Source: Halobellus sp. MBLA0158
Lineage (GTDB): Archaea > Halobacteriota > Halobacteria > Halobacteriales > Haloferacaceae
Assembly: GCF_041477585.1 (NCBI RefSeq)
Contig: NZ_JBGNYA010000002.1
Location: 62,001-126,000 of the forward strand
Length of the DNA stretch: 64,000 nucleotides
Reading direction: 5' to 3'
Shown: positions 24,204 through 33,587 of the stretch, piece after piece
Layout of the letters: every line of letters starts with the position of its first letter
How positions within the stretch are numbered: position 1 is the stretch's first letter
Translations under genes and position numbers: made by a program
Notes under the pieces: model-generated
Seen by the model: the letters and a program-made list of their open reading frames with translations, nothing else
What the model was told of the DNA's origin: nothing
Databases searched by the model: none

Positions 24204-25309
24204 CAGACCTCACCCTCCGGACGCGTGCCGCGCGGCTCGTCACTGAGATCGCGTCCGAGCGAGAGGCTCACGCGGTAGCGCTTGAAGAACTCCGCCGTGA
24301 TCAGAAATAGGATGATGAGCGCCTGGATGATATCGACGATGGCGGCCGGCACGCTCAGGAGCGTCTGGAGACTCGAGCCGCCGACGAAGATCACGGAGAA
24401 GAAGAGCGCCGCCAGGAGCACCCGGAAGGCGCCGTTGCGACCGAGGAGGGCGATCGGAATCGCCGTGAAGCCGTAACCGGGAGCGAAAAAGGCCCGGAGT
24501 CGCGTCTGGACGCCGGAGATCTCGCTGATGCCGGCGAAACCCGCGAAGGCGCCGCCCACCATCAGTACGAACAGGTAGATCCGGTACTTGCTCATCCCGG
24601 CTTGCTCGGCCGCCCGGTCGTTGGCGCCGATGAATGTGATCTCGTATCCCAGCCTCGTGTGGTTCACGAGCAGGTACGTCAGCGCGACGAAGACGACGGC
24701 GATCACGATACCGGACGGGAAGCCGATCCCCGGGATGACCGGGAGCTGGCCGGCGGCCGGGAGCTGTGCGGTCTGGGGGAAGTTTGCCCCGGGTGCCTGC
24801 ATCGGCCCGCGGACGACGTAGTTCTTCAGATCGGCGGCGACGAACGTAAAGAGCAGCGTCGTGATGATCTCGTTGATCCCCCACTTCGCGCGGAGCCAGG
24901 CGGGGATCGCGACCCAGAGCGCGCCAGCAAGACCAGCCCCGAGGAACATCAGCGGCAGCAGCGCGAGGATCGGCAGCGAGACGTTCAGGCCGATCCAGGT
25001 CCCGGCGACGGCGCCGATGAACAGCTGTCCCTCCGCCCCGATGTTCCAGAGTTGCGCCTTCAGCGGGAGGTACACCGCCAGCCCGGCGAAGATCAGCGGG
25101 ACGCCCTTTGCGACCGTTTCGGTGAGCCCGAACTCCGTAGTGAGCGTCTGGACGAACATAATCTCGTAGGCGGCAATCGGATCCACGTCCAGCGCCGCCA
25201 GCGCCACGGCGCTCACCGAGAGCGCTGCCAGCACGGTGAAGACCGGCGTCCCGTACGCCATCCACCGGGGGACGTCCGTCCGGGCTTCCAGGTCGACGTC
25301 GACCTGCAT
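24203..25309 (-). CDS. ABC transporter permease (nucleoside/BMP type), first subunit
   Basis: The protein has 368 residues. A short cytoplasmic N-terminus is followed by about nine membrane segments, with the family motif LKAQLWNIGAEGQLFIGAVA near residue 90 and WGINEIITTLLFTFVAADL near 165. It corresponds to the NupP/YufP-like permease. The start overlaps the ATPase stop by one base. Together with 23205-24203 and 25309-26958 it forms a complete purine-nucleoside type importer, substrate inferred from context. Confidence 0.88.
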   Translation of the reverse strand: MQVDVDLEARTDVPRWMAYGTPVFTVLAALSVSAVALAALDVDPIAAYEIMFVQTLTTEFGLTETVAKGVPLIFAGLAVYLPLKAQLWNIGAEGQLFIGAVAGTWIGLNVSLPILALLPLMFLGAGLAGALWVAIPAWLRAKWGINEIITTLLFTFVAADLKNYVVRGPMQAPGANFPQTAQLPAAGQLPVIPGIGFPSGIVIAVVFVALTYLLVNHTRLGYEITFIGANDRAAEQAGMSKYRIYLFVLMVGGAFAGFAGISEISGVQTRLRAFFAPGYGFTAIPIALLGRNGAFRVLLAALFFSVIFVGGSSLQTLLSVPAAIVDIIQALIILFLITAEFFKRYRVSLSLGRDLSDEPRGTRPEGEV

Positions 25310-26958
25310 CAGGATTCACTCCGGCCGCCGTCGACGGCCACTTGTGGCTCCGCGCCGCCCGCCTCGCCGCCGTTCATCTCGAGGCCGACCCGGCGACGGT
25401 CGGCCGCCTCAGGCGTCACTTCGTAGACGAACTCGCCCTCGTACATCACGAGGATACGGTCGCTCAAGTCGAAGATCTCGTCTAAGTTCTCCGAGAGCAG
25501 GAGGATGCCGGTCCCCTGGTCCCGCTGCTCGAGGAGCCCCTCGCGGATGTACTCGATCGCGCCAACGTCGACGCCCCTTGTCGGCTGATTGGCAACGAGG
25601 AGCTTCGGGTCGCGGTCCATCTCGCGCGCCAGGATCAGTTTCTGGAGGTTGCCGCCGGACAGCTCGCCGGCCTGCATCTCCGCGACGTCGCTGACGCCGC
25701 GCACGTCGAAGTCTTCAACGAGCGTCTCTGCGTAGTTGGCCGATGCGTCGTAGTCGAGGCGGATTCCGTCGCCGAATGCCTCGTCCGTGTAGCCCTTCAG
25801 GATCGCGTTGTGCATCACCGAGAGGGACTCGGCACAGCCGTGTTTGTGTCTGTCCTCCGGGACGAAGGAGACGCCGTGCTCGATGAACGCCCGGGGCGGG
25901 GCGCCGGTCAGATCCGCGCCGTCGATCCGGATCGTTCCGTCGGTCACGGGACGGATCCCGACCAATGACTCCGCGAGTTCGATCTGGCCATTACCGCTGA
26001 CGCCGGCGATGCCGACGATTTCCCCCGCGTGCACCGTCAGGTCGACGCCCGAAAGGGCCTCGATCCCGCGGTCGTCGTCGGTGCGGAGGTCCGACGCCTC
26101 CAAGACGGGCTCACCGGCCGTCAATTCATCCTTATCGATCTGGAAGAGTACGTCGCGGCCCACCATCATCCTGGCGAGGTCGGCGCGGCTGACGTCGGCG
26201 GTCTCGACGGTGTCGATCCGACTGCCGTCGCGGAGGACCGTCACGCGGTCGGTGATCGACTTGATCTCCTTGAGCTTGTGGGTGATGATGATGATCGAGA
26301 GCCCCTGGTCGCTGAGCTTGCGGAGCGTCTCGAAGAGGCGCTCGGCCTCCGCGGGCGTCAGGACAGCGGTCGGCTCGTCGAGGATCAGGAGGTCGACGTC
26401 GCGGTAGAGCGCCTTGAGGATCTCCACGCGCTGGCGCTCGCCCACGTCGAGCTGCCAGACGGGCGCGGTCACGTCGATGTCGAACCCGTAGTCGTCCGCG
26501 AGCGACTGGATCCGCGCCTCCGGGACATCAAGCCCCAGCGTGAACCGGGCGGCGAGGCCCTGCACCAGCCGGTTCGTCGTGAGCGACGAGACGAAGCCGT
26601 CGTTGTCGCCGTCGGCCCTGAACGCGCTCGCTGGCTCGCGCATCCCGAGGACGACGTTCTTCGCGACCGAGAGCCGCGGGATGAGCTTGAAGTGTTGGTG
26701 CACCATTCCGATGCCGGCGTCGATCGCGTCCTGCGGAGAGTCGATCGCGGCCCGCTCGCCATCGATCCAGACGTCACCACTGTCGGCCGAATACAGCCCA
26801 TAGAGGATCTTCATCAGCGTGCTCTTGCCGGCGCCGTTCTCGCCGAGGAGCCCGTGAATCTCGCCCTTCCGGATGGACATCGAGATCTCGTCGTTCGCGA
26901 CCACCCCCGGGAAGGTCTTCGTGATGTCCGCCAACCGGACGAACGCATCCTCACTCAT
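25309..26958 (-). CDS. ABC transporter ATP-binding protein, two ABC domains
   Basis: The protein has 549 residues. The first ABC domain has Walker A LLGENGAGKSTLMKIL, the signature region QLDVGERQRVEILKALYRD and Walker B LLILDEPTAVLTP. The second has a degenerate P-loop (GIAGVSGNGQIELAESL) but retains signature ELSGGNLQKLILAREMDRD. This is the normal tandem arrangement of sugar/nucleoside importers (RbsA/NupO-like). It is first in the leftward operon, and its promoter faces the amidohydrolase at 27280 across a spacer with a strong palindrome. Confidence 0.9.
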   Translation of the reverse strand: MSEDAFVRLADITKTFPGVVANDEISMSIRKGEIHGLLGENGAGKSTLMKILYGLYSADSGDVWIDGERAAIDSPQDAIDAGIGMVHQHFKLIPRLSVAKNVVLGMREPASAFRADGDNDGFVSSLTTNRLVQGLAARFTLGLDVPEARIQSLADDYGFDIDVTAPVWQLDVGERQRVEILKALYRDVDLLILDEPTAVLTPAEAERLFETLRKLSDQGLSIIIITHKLKEIKSITDRVTVLRDGSRIDTVETADVSRADLARMMVGRDVLFQIDKDELTAGEPVLEASDLRTDDDRGIEALSGVDLTVHAGEIVGIAGVSGNGQIELAESLVGIRPVTDGTIRIDGADLTGAPPRAFIEHGVSFVPEDRHKHGCAESLSVMHNAILKGYTDEAFGDGIRLDYDASANYAETLVEDFDVRGVSDVAEMQAGELSGGNLQKLILAREMDRDPKLLVANQPTRGVDVGAIEYIREGLLEQRDQGTGILLLSENLDEIFDLSDRILVMYEGEFVYEVTPEAADRRRVGLEMNGGEAGGAEPQVAVDGGRSES

Positions 26959-27128
26959 AGTCTGTGATTGTACGGCTGATCGCGCTTATTCCATATAAGC
27001 TCTGTTTCATTGGCGATATTAACGGACATTCCGATACCGCTATTCGAAACACTACTTTGTTCGTCAAGTGCGGTGCGGCCGTCTCTCCTCCCCTCGAATC
27101 TGGGCGCAGCTTGGGGTTGTCCCACAGC

Positions 27129-27161
27129 GGGCGCCACACGGATGCCACACGTGTGGCGCCC
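27129..27161. promoter_or_regulatory. Strong nested palindrome in the divergent spacer
   Basis: GGGCGCCACAC (27129-27139) and GTGTGGCGCCC (27151-27161) are perfect 11-bp inverted arms. Inside, GCCACACGTGTGGC (27144-27157) is a second perfect palindrome sharing the right arm. The spacer separates the importer operon (start 26958) from the amidohydrolase (start 27280), so one operator could control both. The GCCACA/TGTGGC core recurs in other purine-island spacers. Confidence 0.6.
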
Positions 27162-27279
27162 GCCGCCGCAAGCCCCACGCGCCGAGCGCGGTCCGGCGGT
27201 TGTTGCCGGGCGAACGCTTTTCTCCGTGGTCCCGGACTCCGGGATATGGAAACCGATGCGCGATCCCCGGAGCGGAGCG

Positions 27280-28692
27280 ATGACTGACCTGCTGATCACG
27301 AACGGGCGCGTCGTCACGCAGGATCCGGAGCGGACGGTGATCGAGGACGGCGCGGTCGCCGTCCAGGGCGAGATGATCGTGGCTGTGGGTCCCGCCGCGG
27401 AGTTCGTTACAGCCGACGCCGACCGTGTGATCGACGCCGAAGGCGGGGCGATCATCCCGGGGCTCGTGAACCCCCACACACACGTCTCGGACATCCTGCT
27501 CCGCGGATCGTTCGCCGAGGATCGTGGCCTGCTGGACTGGCTCTACAACGTGAAGCGCCCCGGGACGCTGGCGATGGAGCCCGAGGATCACGCCCTCGCG
27601 GCGACGCTGTACTGCGTCGAGGCCATCCGGGCCGGCGTGACGACGTTCGTCGAGAACGATACCGAGGTCCTGTGGGACGACTGGTCGACGATCGAGCCGA
27701 AACTGGACGTCTACGACCGCTCGGGGATCCGGAACGTCTACGGCGCCGGGATGGTCGATCGCGCTGCCATTCCTGAGTTTCAGGAACTCGTCGAGGACAT
27801 CCAGGCGCGCGAACCCGACGTAGATCACCCGCCTCTCGACATCTTCGTCGTGGAGACCGAGGCCGTCGTTGACGAGGTAGCGTCGCTGATCGAGGCGTAC
27901 GACAGGAGCGCCGGCGGGCGACAGGCGGTCTGGCCGGCGCCCGTCGTCGTTGAGACAACCACGAACGAGGGGTTCCGCCAGGCGTACGAACTCGCGGAGG
28001 AGTACGACGTGATGACGACGGTCCATGTCGCCGAGGCCGAGGCCGAAGAGAGCCGCGACATCTCTAGCATCGAGTACCTCCGGAACGTCGACTACCTCGG
28101 TGAACGGGCACTCTTGGGCCACTGCGTTCAGATCGAGGCGAGTGACGTCCGACTCCTCGCCCGGAGCGGCACGTCAGTAGCACACAACTATATGGCGAAT
28201 ATGCGCCTCGCGACAGGCTACGCGCCGGTCGTCGAGATGCTTGACGCCGGCGTCACTGTCGGACTCGGCACTGACAACTCGATCCTGAGCGACACCGTCA
28301 ATCCGCTCGGCGACGTCCGTGCGATGGCGGGCGGCCACAAGGGCTACCACCGCGATCCGGGCGTCGTCCCGGCCCAACAGGCGTTCGATATGCTCACCAT
28401 CGATGCGGCGCGCGCTATTGGCCGCGGCGACGAACTGGGGTCGCTCGAACCGGGCAAGCAGGCCGATCTCGCGATCGTCGACCTGGATCACCCGCACCTG
28501 ACGCCCTGCCCGGATCCGGTGTTCGCCTTAGTCCACGCCGCACAGGGCTTCGAGGTCGAAACCGTCCTCTGCGCCGGATCAGTCGTGATGGCGGACCGCG
28601 AGATCGAATCGTTCGACGTCGATCTCGAAGACCTCCTGTCGAGAGCGGCCGCGGCGGCGACGGACCTCGTCGAACGGACCGGATACGAGTAG
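27280..28692 (+). CDS. Amidohydrolase, deaminase type
   Basis: About 470 residues from the ATG at 27280 (MTDLLITNGRVV). An in-frame ATG at 27256 would add eight residues. Metal-site motifs are LVNPHTHVSDIL, MTTVHVAEAEAEES, LLGHCVQIEASD and GLGTDNSILSDT, a complete HxH/H/H/D set. The overall fold is that of chlorohydrolase/cytosine-deaminase-like enzymes acting on ring amines. It lacks close similarity to the paralogues at 17468 and 28726, so it may act on a different substrate of the same route. Confidence 0.83.
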   Translation: MTDLLITNGRVVTQDPERTVIEDGAVAVQGEMIVAVGPAAEFVTADADRVIDAEGGAIIPGLVNPHTHVSDILLRGSFAEDRGLLDWLYNVKRPGTLAMEPEDHALAATLYCVEAIRAGVTTFVENDTEVLWDDWSTIEPKLDVYDRSGIRNVYGAGMVDRAAIPEFQELVEDIQAREPDVDHPPLDIFVVETEAVVDEVASLIEAYDRSAGGRQAVWPAPVVVETTTNEGFRQAYELAEEYDVMTTVHVAEAEAEESRDISSIEYLRNVDYLGERALLGHCVQIEASDVRLLARSGTSVAHNYMANMRLATGYAPVVEMLDAGVTVGLGTDNSILSDTVNPLGDVRAMAGGHKGYHRDPGVVPAQQAFDMLTIDAARAIGRGDELGSLEPGKQADLAIVDLDHPHLTPCPDPVFALVHAAQGFEVETVLCAGSVVMADREIESFDVDLEDLLSRAAAAATDLVERTGYE

Positions 28693-28725
28693 CCGACGAT
28701 CCTCCGCACGCCGGCGGGCGGGACC

Positions 28726-30060
28726 TCAGGGCTTCTGGGACGCCGCGGCCTCGCGCTCGGCGTCGAGGTCCATCCCCGACGCGATCTCCGCGCCGCGGCG
28801 CCGGATCCGATCGGCGTCGACAACCGTCACCTCGCCGTCCTGCTGCAGCACGTTCCCGTCGACCATCGTGAATCGGACGTCGTCGCCGTGCGCCGAGTAG
28901 ACCAGATGTGAGAACACGTCGTGGAGCGGCACGGCCCGGGTGAGGTCCGTGTCCAGCCCGATGATGTCGGCGCGCCAGCCCTCCCGAAGCGCCCCCAGCT
29001 TCTCGAAGCCGGCCGCCGTCGCGCCGTTCACCGTCGCCATCTCGAAGATGGTTCGGGCCGGCGTGGCGGTCGGGTCCAGCCGCTCGACTTTCTGCAGGAG
29101 GCTCGCCTGCTTCATCTCCGTGAGCGGGTCCAAGGTGTTGTTGCACGGCGCCCCATCGTTGCCAAGCGCGACGTTGATGCCCCGTTCCAGGTAGTCCTCG
29201 ATCGGTGCAACCCCGCTCGCGAGCTTCATATTCGACGAGGGGCAGTGCGTGACGTGCGTGCCGGTCTCGGCGAGCACCTCGCGCTCGCTCTCGTCGGTCC
29301 ACACGCAGTGGGCGAGCACGACGTCCTCGCCCGTGAGGCCCACCTCGTCGAGCCAGTGGATGTTCCGCAGTCCGGTGTCGCCCTCGACGGTCTCGATCTC
29401 GCCGCGGTTCTCGCTGGCGTGGGTGTGGATCCGGACGCCGTCGTGCGCGTCGGCCAGGTCGCGGGCGCCCCGGAGGCACGCTTCCGTACAGGAGACGGCG
29501 AAACGCGGGGTGACCGCGTAGCGGATACGGTCCTCGAACGCGCCGTGATAAGCGTCGATCAGCCGCTCGGACTCCGCGAGCGCCGCGTCGGCTTCCTCTT
29601 CGAGACCCTCGGGCGACCGCTGATCCATCAGTACCTTACCGAGGACGCCGCGGATACCGAGTTCCCCGGCGGCCTCGAATGCGCGGTCGGCGTGGGCGAC
29701 CGAAAGGTGGTCGATGCAGGTGGTCGTCCCGCTCTCGATCAGTTCCAGATAGCCGAGTTTGGCCGCGACCGCCATCTCCTCGGCGGAGAGGCTGGCCTCC
29801 ATCGGGAGGACGTAGTCGAACAGCCAGTCCAGCAGTTCGGTGTCGTCGGCGATTCCCCGTCCGAGACTCTGGACCGAGTGGACGTGACCGCCAACGAACC
29901 CCGGGAGCAGCAGATCGTAGGCGTCCGTCGGTCGGTCCGGGTACTGCTCCGCGAGATCGGCCCGACGACCGACGGCCGCGATTTGTGAGCCGTCGACGAC
30001 CACGGCACCGTCTTCGATGACGGTGCGCGAGTCCGCGACGACGGTCCCTGTGAGTAGCAT
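28726..30060 (-). CDS. Amidohydrolase, guanine-deaminase/TRZ-ATZ type (paralogue)
   Basis: The protein has 444 residues. It is closely related to the protein at 17468-18772 along the full length (MLLTGTVVADSRTVIEDGAV; HVHSVQSLGRGIADDTELLD; GNDGAPCNNTLDPLTEMKQA). The metal ligands are conserved. Two paralogues in one island suggest related substrates such as guanine and another amino-purine. The ATG at 30060 is preferred because the palindrome at 30096-30132 then falls in the promoter region. Confidence 0.82.
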   Translation of the reverse strand: MLLTGTVVADSRTVIEDGAVVVDGSQIAAVGRRADLAEQYPDRPTDAYDLLLPGFVGGHVHSVQSLGRGIADDTELLDWLFDYVLPMEASLSAEEMAVAAKLGYLELIESGTTTCIDHLSVAHADRAFEAAGELGIRGVLGKVLMDQRSPEGLEEEADAALAESERLIDAYHGAFEDRIRYAVTPRFAVSCTEACLRGARDLADAHDGVRIHTHASENRGEIETVEGDTGLRNIHWLDEVGLTGEDVVLAHCVWTDESEREVLAETGTHVTHCPSSNMKLASGVAPIEDYLERGINVALGNDGAPCNNTLDPLTEMKQASLLQKVERLDPTATPARTIFEMATVNGATAAGFEKLGALREGWRADIIGLDTDLTRAVPLHDVFSHLVYSAHGDDVRFTMVDGNVLQQDGEVTVVDADRIRRRGAEIASGMDLDAEREAAASQKP

Positions 30061-30095
30061 ATCCCCAAGGAGGTGGGCGGCTACCGGGGCAAAAC

Positions 30096-30132
30096 ACTTG
30101 CGCCGCCACACGGACGGAGGTATGGCGCAAGT
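30096..30132. promoter_or_regulatory. Inverted repeat centred on GCCACACGG upstream of the amidohydrolase
   Basis: ACTTGCGCC (30096-30104) and GGCGCAAGT (30124-30132) are perfect 9-bp arms. GCCACACGG lies between them at 30105-30113. The element is 36-72 bases before the ATG at 30060 and overlaps the expected promoter. The GCCACACGG core is shared with 27133-27141 and, inverted, with 31760-31768. Confidence 0.5.
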
Positions 30133-30188
30133 CTCGACGCCGACGCGACAGTGCAACCGTGGCGTCTATCAGTGGGGCACGGACACGG

Positions 30189-31562
30189 TCACTGCTCGTC
30201 CCAATCCGGGATCGAACGGTCGAGGAACCGTCCGTGACCCGGATCCCCCACGATGTCGCCGTCGGCAGCGACGAGTTCGCCGCGGACGAACGTCCGCTTC
30301 ACCCGTCCGGTGACCTCGCGGCCGTCGTAGATCGAGTAGTCCGCGTTCGAGTGCAGCCGATCGGCGGAGATGGTGTGGGTCTCTTCGGGGTCGAACACGA
30401 CGAGGTCGGCGTCGGCGCCGGGCTCGATCCGACCCTTCCTCAGGAGGCCGAACGTCTGCGCGGGAGCGGTACACAGCAGTCGGACCAGCGTCGGATACGA
30501 GAGGCCGCGGTTTCGTACCGCCTCGTCGTGGAACACGGGGAGGCTGGCCTGCAGGCCGTTGACGCCGAAGGCGCTCTCCCACCACGGGCCGTCCGTCTTT
30601 CGCGACTCGGGGAGCGGGACGTGGTCGGTCGAAACCACCGAGAGCACGCCGTCGCGCAGCTCCTCGAACAGCGCGTCGATGTCGCTCGGCGTCCGTAACG
30701 GGGGCGACATAATCGCGGCGTTGCCGCGGCGTCCGTAGAGCGACTCGTCGAACACGGTGTAGTGGGTACACGTCTCGGCTCTGACGTTCGAGCCGTCGGT
30801 GCGGACGGCCGCGATGGCGTCGGCGGCTGCCTCGGAGGTCGTATGAACACCGTAGTACTTCGCGTCGGCCGCGACGGCAACCCGGGCGATCGAGTCCGCG
30901 GCCATCGCCTCGGCGTAGTCGGGCCGCGATCGGGGGTACGCCGCGGTCGACGCCCCGTTGGGGGCCGCGCGGACTGCCTCGCCGCGGCGTTCGCACACCG
31001 AGTAGTCCTCGGTGTGAACCATTCCGACGGCGCCGAGGTCGGCGAGTTCGCGGAACACCTCGCCGATGAACCCGTTCGACAGGCGGATGTCGTCGGTCGT
31101 AAACATCTTGAACGACGTGACGCCGTCCTCCACGAGGTCCGAGAGTTCTTCGAGTACGGCCCGGGATTCCCGAGTGATGACGGGGTGGACGCCGCAGTCG
31201 ATCAGCGGGGTCGCGTCGGTTCGATGGCGCTCGACGGCCTCCCTGAGCGTTCCATCGGTCCAATCGCCGTCGTCCCAGCCCTGCCACGCGAACGTGAGAA
31301 GGGTTGTGACGCCGCCGGCCGCGGCCGCCGCGGTCCCGCTCTCGTAGGAGTCGACAGAGTTGTAGCCGGCGATGTGGGTGTGTGGGTCGACGACGCCCGG
31401 GAGGACGAGGTTCCCGTCGGCGTCGACTCGGCGGTCCGCGGTCGGCAGCGCCGTCTCGTCGCCGACGCCCACGATGGTGCCGTTGTCGATCCCGACGGCC
31501 GCCTCGTACGTTCCGTCGGCGGTCACGACGGTTCCGCCGGCGACGAGCGTGTCGATGGTCAT
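30189..31562 (-). CDS. Allantoinase / dihydropyrimidinase-type cyclic amidohydrolase
   Basis: The protein has 457 residues. Motifs of the hydantoinase/allantoinase family are GVVDPHTHIAGYNS, the carbamylated-lysine segment VTSFKMFTTDDIR, GMVHTEDYSVCERRG, ETCTHYTVFDESLY and VSTDHVPLPESRK. The reaction expected here is allantoin to allantoate, because uricase, OHCU decarboxylase and HIU hydrolase are encoded nearby. ATG 31562 is chosen since upstream codons are not conserved-looking and a TATA-like TATAAG lies about 170 bases upstream. Confidence 0.86.
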   Translation of the reverse strand: MTIDTLVAGGTVVTADGTYEAAVGIDNGTIVGVGDETALPTADRRVDADGNLVLPGVVDPHTHIAGYNSVDSYESGTAAAAAGGVTTLLTFAWQGWDDGDWTDGTLREAVERHRTDATPLIDCGVHPVITRESRAVLEELSDLVEDGVTSFKMFTTDDIRLSNGFIGEVFRELADLGAVGMVHTEDYSVCERRGEAVRAAPNGASTAAYPRSRPDYAEAMAADSIARVAVAADAKYYGVHTTSEAAADAIAAVRTDGSNVRAETCTHYTVFDESLYGRRGNAAIMSPPLRTPSDIDALFEELRDGVLSVVSTDHVPLPESRKTDGPWWESAFGVNGLQASLPVFHDEAVRNRGLSYPTLVRLLCTAPAQTFGLLRKGRIEPGADADLVVFDPEETHTISADRLHSNADYSIYDGREVTGRVKRTFVRGELVAADGDIVGDPGHGRFLDRSIPDWDEQ

Positions 31563-31724
31563 CGGCGGCGGGCCGCGACGCGAGTGGCCGTCGGGGGCTG
31601 ACAGCCGGCAGTCGCCGTCGGGCGATCGGCAGCTGTCTGTGGCGTGCCGGGATATGATCCTCGACGACGGGCGATGACTGCGGAGTGGAGCGAGGAGTGC
31701 ATACCCCGAGTGGTCGCCCCGGGC

Positions 31725-31775
31725 GAACTTATACTTTCGAGCGGACACACGCCGTGTCGCCGTGTGGCGCGTCGT
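31725..31775 (-). promoter_or_regulatory. Candidate allantoinase control region with CCGTGTGGC
   Basis: Within the 277-bp spacer 31563-31839, the minus strand carries AGTATAAG (31729-31736). CCGTGTGGC lies at 31760-31768 on the plus strand, with GACACAC at 31744-31750. This is the same core as in the other purine-island spacers. The leader to the allantoinase start would be long (~160 bases), so the TSS is uncertain. Confidence 0.35.
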
Positions 31776-31839
31776 CGTGGCCGGAGTGTATGATCTGCGG
31801 TCGGGGCACTCGCACTCGGAAGTCGGGGACCGACGAGGA

Positions 31840-33246
31840 TCAGTCGTCCGCTGAAGCTGACTCCGGCAGGTCCTCCTCGAGGTTGGTGGGCGTCTCCGGC
31901 GCGAGGCCGTCGGAGTACTCGGTGGGGCCGGTGCCGACGCCGCCGCCGGGGATCGCGATGTTGAGCAGGAGCGCGGTGAAGCCGCCGGTCACGAGCGCGG
32001 ATCCGAACAGCGTCTGGATCTCCGCGGGGAACTGTTGGAGGATCTCCGGACGGAATGCGACGCCGAGGCCGAGCGCCATCGAGAGGGCGAGAATCGTCGA
32101 GTTGCGGTGATCCAGCGTGACGTTCTGGGCGACGATCCGCGCGCCCGAGGAGAAGATCATCGCGAACAGGACCAGCGCGCCGCCGCCGAGCACCGCGTCG
32201 GGCATCGCCGAGACGACCGCGCCGACCTTCGGAATCAGCCCCAGGACGACGAGGAACGCGCCGCCGATCCCGGCGACGTACCGGCTGGCGACGCCGGTGA
32301 AGTTGACCAGGCCGACGTTCTGGGAGAACGAGGTGTTGGGGAGCGCGTTGAACACGGCGCCGAACGCGCTCATCACGCCGTCGGCGATCAGCCCGCCGCG
32401 CATCTCCGTCTGAGTGGCGTCCCGCCCGGTCGCGGAGACGGTCCCGGAGATGTCGCCGATGGTCTCCATCCCGGTGATGAGATAGAGGAACGCCACGGTG
32501 AGGATCGCGCTCGGCTCGAAGGCGAGGCCGTACTTCAGCGGGACGGGGACGGTCACCCACCCGGCGGAGGCGACGGCCGAGAGGTCGACGACGCCGAGTG
32601 TGAGCGCGGCGAGGTACCCGACGACGATCCCGACGAAGACGCTGACGATCCGCAGAAAGCCCTCGAAGAACTGGTTCAGTCCGACGGTGACGATCAACAC
32701 GAGGCCGGCGAGCCCGAGGTTGGTGAACGACCCGTACCCGGCAGCCGAGGGCCCCGCGGAGGCGCCCGCCGCGTAGTTCATCCCGGTGGGGATGAGCGTG
32801 AGCCCGATCAGCATCACGACGATCCCGGTGACGAGCGGCGGGAAGTACTCGCGGAACCGGTCCAGCGAGAGGCCCATCACCATCTCGACCGGCGCGGCCA
32901 CAAGCGCGGCCCCGAACACCGCCGCGATCCCGAACTGAGTGCCGATGCCGATCAGCGGCCCCAGGAACGCGAAGCTCGTCCCCATCACGATCGGTAGCCG
33001 CGCGCCGACGGGACCGATCGGGAACGCCTGCACGATCGTCGCGACGCCAGCGACCATCAGCGCCATCTGGACCAGGAACGTCGTCTCGCCGGTCACCGAC
33101 CCGACCGCCCCCGCGAGGATCAGCGGCGGGGCGACGTTGCCCAGGAACATCGCCAGGACGTGTTGGAGGCCGAGCGGGATCGCCTCCCCGAGCGGCGGTT
33201 TGTCCTCGATGTCGTACAGTACGACCGAACTGGTCTCGTTAGCCAT
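31840..33246 (-). CDS. NCS2-family purine/xanthine/urate permease
   Basis: About 468 residues from ATG 33246 (MANETSSVVLYD). Fourteen hydrophobic segments are expected. Family signs are IPLGLQHVLAMFLGNVAPPL near the N-terminus, GVALATGV-like positions replaced by VMLIGLTLIPTGMNYA, and the NCS2 signature in NTSFSQNVGLVNFTGVASRY near residue 310. The latter is the QxxGxxxxT-type substrate-binding motif of xanthine/uracil permeases. It imports xanthine, uric acid or uracil with H+ or Na+. It is divergent from the OHCU decarboxylase gene. Confidence 0.9.
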   Translation of the reverse strand: MANETSSVVLYDIEDKPPLGEAIPLGLQHVLAMFLGNVAPPLILAGAVGSVTGETTFLVQMALMVAGVATIVQAFPIGPVGARLPIVMGTSFAFLGPLIGIGTQFGIAAVFGAALVAAPVEMVMGLSLDRFREYFPPLVTGIVVMLIGLTLIPTGMNYAAGASAGPSAAGYGSFTNLGLAGLVLIVTVGLNQFFEGFLRIVSVFVGIVVGYLAALTLGVVDLSAVASAGWVTVPVPLKYGLAFEPSAILTVAFLYLITGMETIGDISGTVSATGRDATQTEMRGGLIADGVMSAFGAVFNALPNTSFSQNVGLVNFTGVASRYVAGIGGAFLVVLGLIPKVGAVVSAMPDAVLGGGALVLFAMIFSSGARIVAQNVTLDHRNSTILALSMALGLGVAFRPEILQQFPAEIQTLFGSALVTGGFTALLLNIAIPGGGVGTGPTEYSDGLAPETPTNLEEDLPESASADD

Positions 33247-33403
33247 AGCCAAGCGTAGCAAAATTCGATTATTTAATGTCTTTCTTTATACACATAATAT
33301 TTTTATATTCGTTTTGAAAGCCGGAAAATTAGACATCACTGGTGGAATTTCGCCCCGGTAGGGCAGTAGTTTCTGATTTTATCGTGACGCGTTGACGAGC
33401 GGA

Positions 33404-33427
33404 TGTGGCACACGGACACACGCCACA
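33404..33427. promoter_or_regulatory. Inverted repeat TGTGGC-N12-GCCACA between permease and OHCU decarboxylase
   Basis: TGTGGC (33404-33409) and GCCACA (33422-33427) flank 12 bp in the 341-bp divergent spacer. AT-rich promoter sequence for the permease lies at 33260-33320. The position allows control of both divergent units. TGTGGCACAC is shared with 23076-23085. Confidence 0.5.
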
Positions 33428-33587
33428 TACGACTGTGGCTCCGTGAGGTCGCTCCGTGCGTCCGCTCGCGGACGGCCACGTCAACCTCGCGGCCGCTTCC
33501 CAGCGTGCGGTCGCGAAGTCGACTGCGACCAGCCACCGTGTGGGAGGCGAGCGGTTAAGTGTCGGCTATCCGGACCTCGCCGACGAG

